DNA of 31,254 nucleotides from QHYU01 sp041493955 (GTDB lineage: Bacteria > Acidobacteriota > Terriglobia > Acidiferrales > UBA7541): NCBI GenBank assembly GCA_041493955.1, contig JBGPZW010000023.1, positions 1-31,254 on the forward strand, written 5' to 3'. Position 1 is the stretch's first letter; every line of letters begins with the position of its first letter. The notes below the pieces were generated by a model. The model had not been told where the DNA came from and did not search any database. It saw only the letters and a list, made by a program, of their open reading frames with translations. Shown piece by piece: positions 1 through 8,213 of this stretch. The translations under genes were made by a program, and so were the position numbers.

Positions 1-509
1 AGCGGAAAACCTTCGTTGGACGGGCGGCGGCCCCAGGGCGTGGTGGTGCTGATCTGGCCGACAAGGGTGGTGGGTGCCATCTGCCCGCCAGTCATCCCAT
101 AGATTGCGTTGTTGACGAAGAAGACGGTGAATTTCTCCCCGCGGTTGGCGGCATGAAGGATCTCCGCGGTGCCGATGGCGGCCAGGTCACCATCGCCCTG
201 ATAGGCAATCACAATGCTTTCCGGGCAGGCGCGTTTGAGCGCGGTGGCCACCGCGGGCGCGCGGCCATGCGCGGCCTGCACGTTTCCCACATCGAAGTAG
301 TAATACGCGAAGACTGAGCACCCCACCGGGCTGACGAAAATGGTGCGATCCTGCAGGCCCATGTCCGAGAGGGCTTCGGCGACCAGCTTGTGGGCCACAC
401 CATGGCCGCAGCCGGGGCAGTAGTGCGTCTGCTGTTGGAGCTCCGATTTGCGCTCGTAACGGTCGTAGAAGATCGGCGACTTGGACTGCACCACCCGATA
501 GTCGGGCAC
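1..509 (-). CDS. 2-oxoacid:ferredoxin oxidoreductase, beta (TPP) subunit, partial
   Basis: The gene runs off the left window edge, so only the first ~169 residues are seen. It would bind thiamine pyrophosphate and carry out oxidative decarboxylation of a 2-oxoacid to an acyl-CoA, passing electrons to ferredoxin. Visible marks are an early CPGCGHG motif, the TPP/Mg motif beginning GDGD with the paired NN about 27 residues later, and the following YGMTGGQ, all typical of KorB/VorA-type beta subunits. The start is a GTG at 507-509, chosen because GAGGAGG lies 7 nt upstream. It begins 20 nt after the alpha subunit ends, in the same operon. Substrate (branched-chain 2-oxoacid versus 2-oxoglutarate or pyruvate) cannot be decided here. 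A gamma subunit is expected just outside the window. Confidence 0.93.
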   Translation of the reverse strand, partial: MPDYRVVQSKSPIFYDRYERKSELQQQTHYCPGCGHGVAHKLVAEALSDMGLQDRTIFVSPVGCSVFAYYYFDVGNVQAAHGRAPAVATALKRACPESIVIAYQGDGDLAAIGTAEILHAANRGEKFTVFFVNNAIYGMTGGQMAPTTLVGQISTTTPWGRRPSNEGFP

Positions 510-529
510 GACGCGCCCTCCTCGGTGGC

Positions 530-1594
530 TCACACGCCCCACTCCACGGTCATGGCCATGCGGGTCATCAACTGGTCAAAAATCTCCTCGGCCAGCGGCA
601 CGTTGCCGCCGACGCGGCCGAAAAACTCCACATCGACCTTGCCGTCGAGCGCCAGCTTGACGTCCTCGACCATCTGGCCCGTGCTCATCTCCACGACCAA
701 GACCATCTGGCTGTATAACGCGGTTTCGGCCAGGGCTTTTGAGGGGAAGGGCCACAGGGTGATCGGCCGGAACAACCCGGCGCGGACGCCGCGCTGGCGG
801 GCCAAGTCTACGGCGGCGCGGAGCAGGCGCGAGGTGATACCGTAGCCGACCAGGAGCACCTCGGCATCCTCGGTGCGGTAGAGTTCGTGACGCGCCTCGA
901 CGGCGGCGGCCTCCCGGTACTTGGTTTCGAGCTTGCGGATGTGTGCTTCCAGCACGTCGGGCTCGAGCTGAATGGAGGTAATAAGATTCGCGCGGGTTTC
1001 GCGCGTGCCGCGGACAGCCCAGGACTTCTCCGGCTGATGCAGGATGTGCGGGTGGAGTTCGAGCGGCTCCATCATCTGGCCGATGAAGCCATCGGTGAGC
1101 ACAATGGCTGGGTTGCGGTAGCGGTCAGCGAGCTCAAACGCCAGCATGGTCAGATCGGCCATCTCCTGCACGGAAGCCGGGGCGACGACAAGGTTGTGGT
1201 AGTTGCCGTGGCCGCCGCCCTTGACCATGGCGAAATAGTCGCTCTGCTCCGGAGCGATGTTGCCAAGCCCCGGGCCGCCGCGCACTACGTCCACTATCAC
1301 GCAGGGCAGCTCAGCGCCGGCCAAGTACGAGATCCCTTCCTGCATCAGGCTCAGGCCGGGCCCGGACGACGCCGTCATAACTCGCACGCCGGCGGAGGCC
1401 GCCCCGTACACCATGTTGATCGCGGCCACTTCGCTTTCCGCCTGAAGAAACGTGCCGCGCACCTGGGGCAGGGATTCCGCCGCCGCCTCGGCGATTTCAC
1501 TGGCGGGGGTGATTGGATATCCGTAGAAGGCGCGGCAGCCGGCCAGAATCGCGCCCTTGATGACCGCGACGTTTCCCTTACAGAGTTGCCGCAT
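530..1594 (-). CDS. 2-oxoacid:ferredoxin oxidoreductase, alpha subunit (VorB/KorA type)
   Basis: 354 residues, the usual length of the short VorB-type alpha subunit. It supplies the pyrimidine-binding domain that pairs with the beta subunit at the TPP site. The N-terminus has the family pattern GNxAxxxGA..AG...GYPITPASEIAE, followed by the conserved glutamate region (QAESEVAAINM) and the SSGPGLSLMQEG stretch. The ATG at 1592-1594 has GGGGAGG about 6 nt upstream. It overlaps the 3' end of the ferredoxin gene by 17 nt, so the two are probably translationally coupled. The order ferredoxin-alpha-beta is common for three- or four-subunit oxidoreductases. VorB (3-methyl-2-oxobutanoate) is the closest style by eye, but 2-oxoglutarate specificity is possible. 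Confidence 0.93.
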   Translation of the reverse strand: MRQLCKGNVAVIKGAILAGCRAFYGYPITPASEIAEAAAESLPQVRGTFLQAESEVAAINMVYGAASAGVRVMTASSGPGLSLMQEGISYLAGAELPCVIVDVVRGGPGLGNIAPEQSDYFAMVKGGGHGNYHNLVVAPASVQEMADLTMLAFELADRYRNPAIVLTDGFIGQMMEPLELHPHILHQPEKSWAVRGTRETRANLITSIQLEPDVLEAHIRKLETKYREAAAVEARHELYRTEDAEVLLVGYGITSRLLRAAVDLARQRGVRAGLFRPITLWPFPSKALAETALYSQMVLVVEMSTGQMVEDVKLALDGKVDVEFFGRVGGNVPLAEEIFDQLMTRMAMTVEWGV

Positions 1595-1883
1595 GGCCGG
1601 CCTCCCCAGTGGTCAAAGCCGCAGGTTTGGGAGGTGCTGTCAACCGATAGACCGTGATCGCGCCGGGCTCCGGGCAGGCATAAAAGCAAATGCCGCAACC
1701 GGTGCAGCCGTGGCCGACATAGCGCGCTGGGTGCACGCCGTAGGCGCTTAGTTCTTCCTCATACACCAGACACTGCGGCGGGCAGGCTTCCAGGCAAAGT
1801 CCACAGCCCTTACATTCCTCGAGGTCAATGGTGACGTAACCGCGGTCCCCCTGGGACCGGGCCTGCTCTTCGGCAGACGCCAT
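1578..1883 (-). CDS. 2-oxoacid:ferredoxin oxidoreductase, delta subunit (2x[4Fe-4S] ferredoxin)
   Basis: A 101-residue bacterial-type ferredoxin with two CxxCxxCxxxCP clusters (CKGCGLCLEACP and CTGCGICFYACP), fitting two [4Fe-4S] centres. It would take electrons from the TPP site of the alpha/beta subunits and pass them to free ferredoxin. The ATG at 1881-1883 lies 3 nt after the CoA-transferase stop, and the ribosome-binding AAAGGTGA overlaps that stop, so it is tightly linked to the upstream gene. The short Ala/Pro-rich tail after the second cluster is unremarkable. It is assigned to this complex by size, cluster pattern and the overlap with the alpha gene. There is no signal peptide, consistent with the cytoplasm. 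Confidence 0.92.
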   Translation of the reverse strand: MASAEEQARSQGDRGYVTIDLEECKGCGLCLEACPPQCLVYEEELSAYGVHPARYVGHGCTGCGICFYACPEPGAITVYRLTAPPKPAALTTGEAGHAATL

Positions 1884-1886
1884 GGT

Positions 1887-3230
1887 TCACCTTTCCGCCA
1901 GGACGCGGTATTCGCTCTCTTCTAACCTGCTGGGGACGAGCCAGCGGGTGCGCTCGCAATACGCGTAAAGCTCCTTGCGGAACTTCGGGTGCGCGATCTG
2001 GATCAAGGCTTCGGCGCGCTGGCGGATGGTCCGGCCGTGCAGATAGGCAACGCCGTATTCGGTGACGACGTAATGCACCGTGCCGCGGGACGTTACCACT
2101 CCCGCGCCGGGGTCCAGCGTCGGAACGATGCGCGAAAGCGTGCCGTTCTTGGCCGTGGAGGGCAGCGAAATAATCGGTTTGCCACCCCGGGACCGCGAGG
2201 CACCGCGCATGAAATCCACCTGCCCGCCGATTCCGCTGTAGAAGTAGGTGCCGATCGAATCGGCGCAGACCTGCCCGGTCAGATCCACCTGCAGGGCGGA
2301 GTTGACCGCCACCATGCGGTCGTTCCGAGAGATCAGGACCGGGTCGTTGGTGTAGCTGCTGGGATGGAACTCGAAGATCGGGTTGTTGTCCACGAAATCG
2401 AAGAGTTTCTTGGTGCCCAGCACAAAGCCCAAGATCACCTTGCGCGGGTGCAGCGTCTTGCGGCTGCCGTTGATGATGCCGGCCTCGATCAGCGGGATCA
2501 CGCTGTCGGAGAGCAATTCGGTGTGAATGCCCAGGTCCTTGCGGTCGTGCAAGTGAGGGAGAACCGCGTCGGGGATGCCTCCGATACCGAGCTGCAGCGT
2601 GGCGCCGTCCTCGATCAGGCTGGCCACGTGGCGGCCGATGGCGCGGTGCAGGTCGGTGATCTCCGTCTGGGGCAGTTCGCAGAGCGGCCGGGAAACCTCC
2701 ACTACGGCATCGATGTCACTGACATGGATGAAGCTGTCGCCGTAGGTCCGCGGCATCCGGTCATTCACCTGCGCGACGACGAAGCGCGCGGCCCGGGCCG
2801 CCCCCAGCGTGGTGTCCACGCCCACGCCGAAGCTGCAGAAGCCGTGCGCGTCGGGCGGCGAAACCTGGATCAGTGCCACATCCAGCGGCATCTGCCCGCC
2901 CTCGAACAGGTCCTCGATCTGGCTCAGGAAGATCGGCGTGTAGTCCGCGCGGCCGTCGTTGACAGCCTCACGGACGTTTCCGCCGATGAACATGGCGTTG
3001 TGGCGGAAATGACCGGTCATTTCCGGAGCGATGTAATCGGCGCGGCCCAGTGTGAGCAGGTGTACGATTTCGACGTCGCGCACGTGGGGGGCGCGCTCCA
3101 TCAGCGCCTCAACCAGCATTTCCGGCTCGGCGCAACCCGGATGGATGTATACGCGCGTGCCCGAGCGAACGCACTGCAGGGCGTCGTGCGGCGACATCAG
3201 CTTGCGGCGGTATTCCTCGTTCCAGGACAT
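1887..3230 (-). CDS. acetyl-CoA hydrolase / 4-hydroxybutyrate CoA-transferase family protein
   Basis: 447 residues, full length for the Cat1/AbfT-like family, which moves CoA between acyl groups and acetate or hydrolyses acyl-CoA. The C-terminal half carries the family signature GIHTELLSDSV, with Glu238 at the position of the catalytic glutamate that forms the glutamyl-CoA intermediate, preceded by the glycine-rich QLGIGGIPDAV. The C-terminal VVTEYGVAYLHGRTIRQRAEALI stretch is also typical. It sits between tonB-like and the oxidoreductase genes (26 nt and 3 nt gaps). A plausible role is to release or exchange the acyl-CoA made by the neighbouring oxidoreductase, possibly in branched-chain amino acid breakdown; that is inference from context. 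The exact acyl substrate is unknown. Confidence 0.92.
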   Translation of the reverse strand: MSWNEEYRRKLMSPHDALQCVRSGTRVYIHPGCAEPEMLVEALMERAPHVRDVEIVHLLTLGRADYIAPEMTGHFRHNAMFIGGNVREAVNDGRADYTPIFLSQIEDLFEGGQMPLDVALIQVSPPDAHGFCSFGVGVDTTLGAARAARFVVAQVNDRMPRTYGDSFIHVSDIDAVVEVSRPLCELPQTEITDLHRAIGRHVASLIEDGATLQLGIGGIPDAVLPHLHDRKDLGIHTELLSDSVIPLIEAGIINGSRKTLHPRKVILGFVLGTKKLFDFVDNNPIFEFHPSSYTNDPVLISRNDRMVAVNSALQVDLTGQVCADSIGTYFYSGIGGQVDFMRGASRSRGGKPIISLPSTAKNGTLSRIVPTLDPGAGVVTSRGTVHYVVTEYGVAYLHGRTIRQRAEALIQIAHPKFRKELYAYCERTRWLVPSRLEESEYRVLAER

Positions 3231-3256
3231 GGTGCGCCTCGCTGCCTCGCTGCTGT

Positions 3257-4141
3257 TCAGCCGCCCAGCCGGAACCGGATCGTCACGATCAGTCGCACCG
3301 CAATGGGTTCGTCGTTCAGGTAGGTCGGCTCATACTTCCACTTGAGCAGAGCTTCCATGGCCGCCGGGATCAGCAGCGGATGGCCGGAGACCACCTGCAT
3401 TTCCACTACATTGCCGGTCTGATCGATCACCGCATCGATCTGGACGTCGCCCTGAATCTTGGCCTGTTTGGCCAGCGCGGGAAAGACCGGCTCGGGCGTG
3501 GAGATCGGCCGAGGCGCTCTCACCCGGCCGCCCACACGGACGGGGGCCTTGGGCTGGGGCGCTGCGGGCGCCACCGGCACGTAGGTGCGCTGGGCTCCGC
3601 TGATGATGCCGCCAATGACTCCGCCGGCCTGTCCGCCCGGCACTCCGCCGGGGACTCCGCCCACCACGCCAGCAGCTCCCACCTCAGGCGGGAGCTCTTC
3701 TTCTTTGAGCATGGCGACCTGTTGCGGAATGGCGCTGGGCGCCAGCAATTTCCCGGCTTGGGTAAACACGCGCCGGGGGCCCGGCGCCATCTTCACAATC
3801 GCCTGCTCGGGTGGAGGAGGCGGGGGCGGAGGTGGCGGGGGCGCGACCAGAAACGTTTGCGTGAACTGCTTCAGGTCAATCGCGTCGGTGAAATACAACG
3901 GAAGCAGAATCAGAGTGCCCAGAAAGATCGCATGCACAATCATCGATAGGACAAAGTCCAGCGTGCGCTGACGCGGGCGGGTCGTGCTCAGGTCGAGCAG
4001 CGAATCGGCAAAGAGTACGTGCCTTGGGCCGCCCTCTCGGCCAGGCTCGAACTCGGGCCGCTGCTCGCGATCAGGTTTCTGTTCATCCGGATGTTCCAAG
4101 ACTTCCAGTTCCGGCGGCGGCGCTGCAGCGACGGGTGCCAT
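3257..4141 (-). CDS. TonB-family energy transducer protein
   Basis: About 294 residues. Order of parts: a charged cytoplasmic N-terminus, one membrane helix (around FVLSMIVHAIFLGTLILLPL), a run of about a dozen prolines, a Gly-rich segment with repeated GGVPGG, and a TonB C-terminal domain (TPEPVFPALAKQAKIQGDV onward, ending in an IRFRL strand). This is the layout of TonB proteins that couple the proton gradient to outer-membrane transporters, and it is close to those common in Acidobacteriota. I place the start at the ATG 4139-4141 because GGGAGG lies 8 nt before it; the ATG six bases earlier is only 2 nt from that site, and one at 4177 has no ribosome site. It lies 26 nt before the CoA-transferase gene. 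No ExbB/ExbD or receptor gene is next to it. Confidence 0.88.
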   Translation of the reverse strand: MAPVAAAPPPELEVLEHPDEQKPDREQRPEFEPGREGGPRHVLFADSLLDLSTTRPRQRTLDFVLSMIVHAIFLGTLILLPLYFTDAIDLKQFTQTFLVAPPPPPPPPPPPEQAIVKMAPGPRRVFTQAGKLLAPSAIPQQVAMLKEEELPPEVGAAGVVGGVPGGVPGGQAGGVIGGIISGAQRTYVPVAPAAPQPKAPVRVGGRVRAPRPISTPEPVFPALAKQAKIQGDVQIDAVIDQTGNVVEMQVVSGHPLLIPAAMEALLKWKYEPTYLNDEPIAVRLIVTIRFRLGG

Positions 4142-4437
4142 TTTCATGTCCTCCCAAGGTAGTGGGGCACGCGCCATTCCAAGCAGAGAGGGCGCGGAGT
4201 GGTACTAACGCGTTGTGTGAAAAGGAGTTATCGTAACCGGAGGTCCAGGCAATCGCGCATTCTGCGCCGGTTAACCCAAACCCTATCCCGCCCTGCGCCC
4301 TACCGCGCAGCAGGCAAATGGAGCGATTTCGCACGGCCCGGAGGTTCGTTCCGGAAAGGAAAAACAGTGTACAGAAGGGTTGCTGCGCCAGAGGAAATCG
4401 CGGCCACGCGCCCTGACCGTGCGGCCCCGGCGAGGAG

Positions 4438-5982
4438 CTAAGAAGAGTGGCTGGTCGGGGGGGAATCGTTCCGCCGGAGCCGCGCACGCAGGGCGCGGTC
4501 AATCGAACGCGCAGCCTTGCGCGCCGGCACCATGGCCGTAACGATCAGGTCCGCGCCGCGCACGCAGTCCCCGGCCGCCCAGATCTCCTTCTCGCGGCTA
4601 GTCTGTCCTTCTTCTTCGGTGTTCACCCAGACGGTGCCCCACTTGGTGGTCTTCAGATTCTCGGTGGTCTGTGCGATCTCGTCCTCGACGCTGTAGCCGA
4701 TGGCAATCACGGCGGTGTCGCATTCCAGCACGAAGTTTGAGCCTTCGATGGGCACCGGGGTGCGGCGGCCCTTGGCGTCCGGCGCGCCGAGTTTCATCCG
4801 GATGCACTCGCAGGACACCACCTTGCCCTCCGCGTCGCCCATGAATTTCACCGGCAGAGTGAGCCACTCGAACTTCACACCCTCCTCGCGGGCGTTGATG
4901 CGCTCTTCCATCCGGCCGGGCATCTCCACCTCGCTGCGACGATAGACGCACCAGACCTCGCCCTCCGGGCAGAGCCGCCGCGCCGTGCGCACACAGTCCA
5001 TGGCTGTGTCACCGCCACCGACCACCACGGTCCGGCGACCTGCGTGCGGCCGCCCGCGCAAGCCCTCGGGCAGCAGCTCATCGGGCAGGTTACCGCGCAC
5101 CAGGTATTCGGTGGCGTTGTAAACGTTTTTCAAATCCTCACCGGGAATTTTCATGCGGTTGGTGGCGGAGGCACCGTGACCCAGAAAGACGGCGTCAAAG
5201 CCCTGCTTACGCATCAGGTCGTCCACGGTCAGATCTTTGCCAATGCGCGTGTTGCAACGGAACTCGATGCCCAGCTCTTCGAGGTATTGAATCTTCTCCC
5301 AGACGATCTCCTTGTTGAGCTTGAACCCGGGGATGCCGTAAATCAGCAGGCCGCCCGGCCGCGGCCAAGCTTCAAAGATCGTGACGCGGTGACCGCGCTT
5401 GACCAACTCTTCGGCGACGGCCAGGCCGGCAGGCCCGGAGCCCACCACAGCCACGCGCGTGTCCAGCAGCGGCGGAAGTTCCGGCTTCGGATAGCCGCCG
5501 AGATACTCGCGGGTGTAATCCACGCAGAATTTTTCGAGCTTGCCGATGGCCACCGGCAAGCTGTAGGTGCCCACCACGCACGAACCTTCGCACTGCTTCT
5601 CCTGCGGGCAGAGGCGGCCGCAGATATCGGGCAGATTCGAGGTGTCCATGAACTTCATCGCGGCGCCGCGGACATCGCCCTGCTCGAGCAGCCAGAGCGC
5701 CCCGGGAATATCGTTGTGCGCCGGGCAGCCGAAGGTGCACGGGTGGTGCTCGCACTGCAGGCAGCGGCCCGCTTCGAGAACGGCCTCGCGCAGGCTGATG
5801 GCTTGCGAAACCTCTTCAAAGTTTTTCAGACGTTCTGTGGGGTCCTGTTTGCGCGGGTGGAGCGGTTCGGTGCGCAGCCGACGACGACGATCAAACGATT
5901 TGGCAGGCGGCGTCTCTTCCACGGGCGCGTGGTTCACAACGGGCACTTTGCCTTCCCCGGGCACGATGGTTGGGTCGGCCAT
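4438..5982 (-). CDS. glutamate synthase small subunit (GltD)-like FAD/NADPH oxidoreductase
   Basis: 514 residues, slightly longer than usual GltD because of a charged ~45-residue N-terminus. The N-terminal domain has two cysteine groups for [4Fe-4S] clusters (Cys74, 77, 82, 86 and Cys121, 125, 131, 135). An FAD-binding GSGPAG follows at 181-186 and a second nucleotide-binding VVGGGDTAMD near 310, then the late AAGDCVRGADLIVTAM segment. These fit NAD(P)H-dependent electron entry proteins such as GltD, NfnL-like or dihydropyrimidine dehydrogenase-like subunits. No glutamate synthase large subunit is in the window, so it may serve another partner or form an NfnAB-like enzyme. The ATG at 5980-5982 has only a weak ribosome site. 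A possible sigma-54 site and a TATGAT box lie upstream. Confidence 0.9.
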   Translation of the reverse strand: MADPTIVPGEGKVPVVNHAPVEETPPAKSFDRRRRLRTEPLHPRKQDPTERLKNFEEVSQAISLREAVLEAGRCLQCEHHPCTFGCPAHNDIPGALWLLEQGDVRGAAMKFMDTSNLPDICGRLCPQEKQCEGSCVVGTYSLPVAIGKLEKFCVDYTREYLGGYPKPELPPLLDTRVAVVGSGPAGLAVAEELVKRGHRVTIFEAWPRPGGLLIYGIPGFKLNKEIVWEKIQYLEELGIEFRCNTRIGKDLTVDDLMRKQGFDAVFLGHGASATNRMKIPGEDLKNVYNATEYLVRGNLPDELLPEGLRGRPHAGRRTVVVGGGDTAMDCVRTARRLCPEGEVWCVYRRSEVEMPGRMEERINAREEGVKFEWLTLPVKFMGDAEGKVVSCECIRMKLGAPDAKGRRTPVPIEGSNFVLECDTAVIAIGYSVEDEIAQTTENLKTTKWGTVWVNTEEEGQTSREKEIWAAGDCVRGADLIVTAMVPARKAARSIDRALRARLRRNDSPPTSHSS

Positions 5983-6005
5983 AGCTCGAAAGTCCCCCTT
6001 CTCGA

Positions 6006-6011
6006 ATCATA
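6006..6011 (-). promoter_or_regulatory. possible -10 box for the gltD-like gene
   Basis: The minus strand reads TATGAT, 5 of 6 bases of the sigma-70 -10 consensus, about 24 nt before the ATG. No good -35 hexamer stands 16-18 nt upstream (TCACTA at 17), so this is a weak call. Confidence 0.25.
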
Positions 6012-6053
6012 CCGCCAATATGCGGTTGTAGTGACATGGGACCGCGTCAGGGG

Positions 6054-6069
6054 AGCAATCTGCACGCCC
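6054..6069 (-). promoter_or_regulatory. possible sigma-54 (-24/-12) site upstream of the gltD-like gene
   Basis: The minus strand reads GGGCGTGCAGATTGCT. It has GG and GC 10 bases apart with TTGC at -12, and matches 9 of 12 fixed positions of TGGCACG-N4-TTGCW. It shares CAGATTGC with the stronger site at 11902-11917. A predicted start near 6043 leaves a leader of about 60 nt. In GC-rich DNA such matches occur by chance, so it is only a candidate. Confidence 0.33.
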
Positions 6070-6284
6070 ATTACCGCGCCCGGCCTTCCGGCCGTCAGGC
6101 TAACCCAAAGAAAACAAAAGGGAATTCTTACTCCGGTATTGCAGGCGACGGCGTGGGGTGCGCCGGTTCGCACACCCGAGCGGGTCATTAGCCTATTCCT
6201 CGACTTTGGCCCGGGAATCCGCTCCCCCCGCCCGCGGGCGGCCGGAAGGGCTCTTTTAGCTCGAATTAGCTTTGCGTACCGCGT

Positions 6285-6833
6285 CTAGCTGCCAATGGCC
6301 ATGGCGTGGATGCGGGCCAAGCAATCGGCGCAGAACCTGCTTTCTTTCAGGTCGATCCACTCGACCGCGTGTGAGGGTGCCATGGCACAGCGGTACTCGT
6401 CACAATGGGAAAGCCTAAGCGTGTGCCCCAGCTCGTGCATGGCCTCCTTGAGCAGGCGCTCCTCAAGCGCGACGGGATCGGCCGGGAGCCCGTAGAACTC
6501 CTGGCGGAGCCGATGTAGCGAGACAACCGAGCAGGCGTTGCCGATCTCCGCTTCGCCGAAAACGAAAGTGAGAATGGGGATGTAGAGATCTACCGAGGTC
6601 ACGCCAAGCAGGCGCCAGCCGGGCGCAGTCGGATTGGAAAACATCTTTCGCATGCGCACCAGAATTTCCGTGGAGTGAAACTGCTGCCGCTCGGGGTGAA
6701 AGGCGAATTCCGGGTCGAGGTTGGCGGCGAGGATTTCACAGCGCGCTTGCCATTCGACGGCCAGACGCGACCGCAAATTCTCCAGAACGGAACCGTCCAC
6801 GCTCCCGATCGGCAGCAATTGAATCAGGCTCAT
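6285..6833 (-). CDS. amzA: archaemetzincin-type zinc metalloprotease
   Basis: 182 residues, the normal size of the archaemetzincin (AMZ) family. The catalytic motif HELGHTLRLSH supplies zinc ligands His133, His137 and His143 and catalytic Glu134. The family's second, structural zinc site follows: Cys144 directly after the motif, then Cys149, Cys168 and Cys171, with a Met at 151 between them (CAM). There is no signal peptide, so it is probably cytoplasmic. It begins 6 nt after the sigma-54 regulator gene and is likely the last gene of that operon. Its physiological substrate is unknown in bacteria generally. The ATG at 6831-6833 has only a weak ribosome site, as expected if translation is coupled to the gene upstream. 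Confidence 0.92.
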   Translation of the reverse strand: MSLIQLLPIGSVDGSVLENLRSRLAVEWQARCEILAANLDPEFAFHPERQQFHSTEILVRMRKMFSNPTAPGWRLLGVTSVDLYIPILTFVFGEAEIGNACSVVSLHRLRQEFYGLPADPVALEERLLKEAMHELGHTLRLSHCDEYRCAMAPSHAVEWIDLKESRFCADCLARIHAMAIGS

Positions 6834-6839
6834 GGGGCG

Positions 6840-8207
6840 TCATCGGGTCTCGACGGGCGCCGGCCTCTTCCAGCCATACTTCTTCAGCTTGTTGTACAGA
6901 GTCACCCGGTCAATATCGAGCACCTCGGCAGCGCGGGTCTGATTTCCGCCGCACTCCTCCAGCACCTTCAGGATGTGCAGGCGCTCGATTTCCTCCAGGG
7001 TGCGCGCGACGGTTTCCGGGGTGCGCAGCTTCAAGGTGAAATCCTCGGCGCGCAGTTCAGGGGCTTCGCCGCTGGCATCGGCCACCACCATGGCCCGCTC
7101 GACGGCATTTTCGAGCTCGCGGACGTTGCCCGGCCAGTCGTACTGCTGGAGCAGCGCCATGGCCTCGGGTGCGACGCGCACGATGCGCTTATTCATGTGC
7201 AAGGAAAACCGGCGCACGAAATGGTCCACCAGCAAAGGGATATCCTCGCGGCGCTCGCCGAGCGGGGGAATCTCAATGCGGAAGACGTTCAGCCGGTAGT
7301 AGAGATCGGCGCGGAACTTGCCCTCTTCGACCAGCGACTCGAGGCTCCTGTTGGTAGCCGCGACGCAGCGGAAGTCCACGCGGATGGGCTGATTGCCGCC
7401 GACGCGCGTGATCTCGTGCTCTTGCAGGACGCGCAGCAGATCGGTCTGGGTCTTCAGGCTGATGTCGCCGATCTCGTCGAGAAAAACGGTGCCGCCCTCG
7501 GCGATCTCGAACTTGCCCTTCTTACGGTACTGCGCGCCGGTGAAGGCGCCTTTCTCGTGGCCGAACAGCTCGCTTTCCAGCAGGGTTTCGGCCAGCGCGC
7601 CACAGTGGATCACCACCAGCGGGTGGAAGCGGCGCGGGCTGGCGCCGTGAATCGCCCGGGCCACCAGCTCCTTGCCCGTGCCGCTGGCCCCAGTGATCAG
7701 CACGGTGGCCTCGGTGGGCGCGACCGTCTCGATGGTCTCGAAGACGCGCTGCATGGCCGCGCTTTGCCCGATCAGTTCCGGCGGACGCGCGACCTCGGTG
7801 ACGGTTTCGCGCAAGCGAATGTTTTCCTGCTGGGCGCGACGGTGGGAGAGGGCGTTGCGCACGACGTTGGCGATGTCGTCCGGGTCGAAGGGCTTCATGA
7901 CGTAGTCATAGGCGCCGTTCTTGAGCGCCTGCACGGCGGTTTCGACCGAGGCGTAACCCGTCATGATGATGACGATGAGCTCCGGATCGATCTTGTGCAC
8001 GCGCCGCTGCAGCTCGATGCCGTTGGTGCCCGGCATCTTGATGTCCACCAGGGCCAGGTCCCAGCGCTGCTCGGCCAGGCGCGTCAAGGCATCGCTGGCG
8101 CTCTGCGCCACACCCACCTTATAGCCTTCCTCACGAAACCACTTGCCGAGGGAGTCGCGGACAATGACTTCATCATCCACGATCAGCAGCTTTCCTTTTT
8201 CGCTCAT
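6840..8207 (-). CDS. sigma-54-dependent response regulator (NtrC/AtoC family)
   Basis: 455 residues with the classic three-part layout. The receiver (1-120) has acid pocket Asp11/Asp12, phospho-acceptor Asp55 and Lys105. The AAA+ domain has Walker A GASGTGKE (173-180), the sigma-54-contacting GAFTGA (220-225) and Walker B VFLDEIGD (241-248). A Fis-type helix-turn-helix lies at the C-terminus (about 405-445, GGNQTRAAEVLDIDRVTLYNKLKKYGW). When phosphorylated it should bind upstream sites and remodel sigma-54 RNA polymerase. It starts 6 nt after the kinase gene, which is its obvious partner. All key residues are intact. A strong sigma-54 promoter at 11902-11917 at the head of the same operon suggests that it controls its own transcription. 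Confidence 0.96.
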   Translation of the reverse strand: MSEKGKLLIVDDEVIVRDSLGKWFREEGYKVGVAQSASDALTRLAEQRWDLALVDIKMPGTNGIELQRRVHKIDPELIVIIMTGYASVETAVQALKNGAYDYVMKPFDPDDIANVVRNALSHRRAQQENIRLRETVTEVARPPELIGQSAAMQRVFETIETVAPTEATVLITGASGTGKELVARAIHGASPRRFHPLVVIHCGALAETLLESELFGHEKGAFTGAQYRKKGKFEIAEGGTVFLDEIGDISLKTQTDLLRVLQEHEITRVGGNQPIRVDFRCVAATNRSLESLVEEGKFRADLYYRLNVFRIEIPPLGERREDIPLLVDHFVRRFSLHMNKRIVRVAPEAMALLQQYDWPGNVRELENAVERAMVVADASGEAPELRAEDFTLKLRTPETVARTLEEIERLHILKVLEECGGNQTRAAEVLDIDRVTLYNKLKKYGWKRPAPVETR

Positions 8208-8213
8208 GTTCCT

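Larger units (their letters stand above)
5983..6284. other. intergenic region before the gltD-like gene
   Basis: About 300 bases with no credible gene on either strand. On the minus strand it holds a possible sigma-54 site (6054-6069) and a TATGAT box (6006-6011) that could drive the gltD-like gene. A perfect 14-base palindrome, CCGCCCGCGGGCGG, lies at 6228-6241, and a short CGGCC/GGCCG hairpin lies near 6080-6093. No T-run follows these on the minus strand, so they are weak terminator candidates for the archaemetzincin gene. Confidence 0.5.

Noticed and set aside
3600..3690. Short tandem repeats resembling a CRISPR or satellite array.
   Set aside because: They are the in-frame GGVPGG repeats of the TonB-like protein.
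6228..6241. The CCGCCCGCGGGCGG palindrome as a terminator of the archaemetzincin gene.
   Set aside because: No loop of normal size without losing pairs and no T-run on the minus strand.
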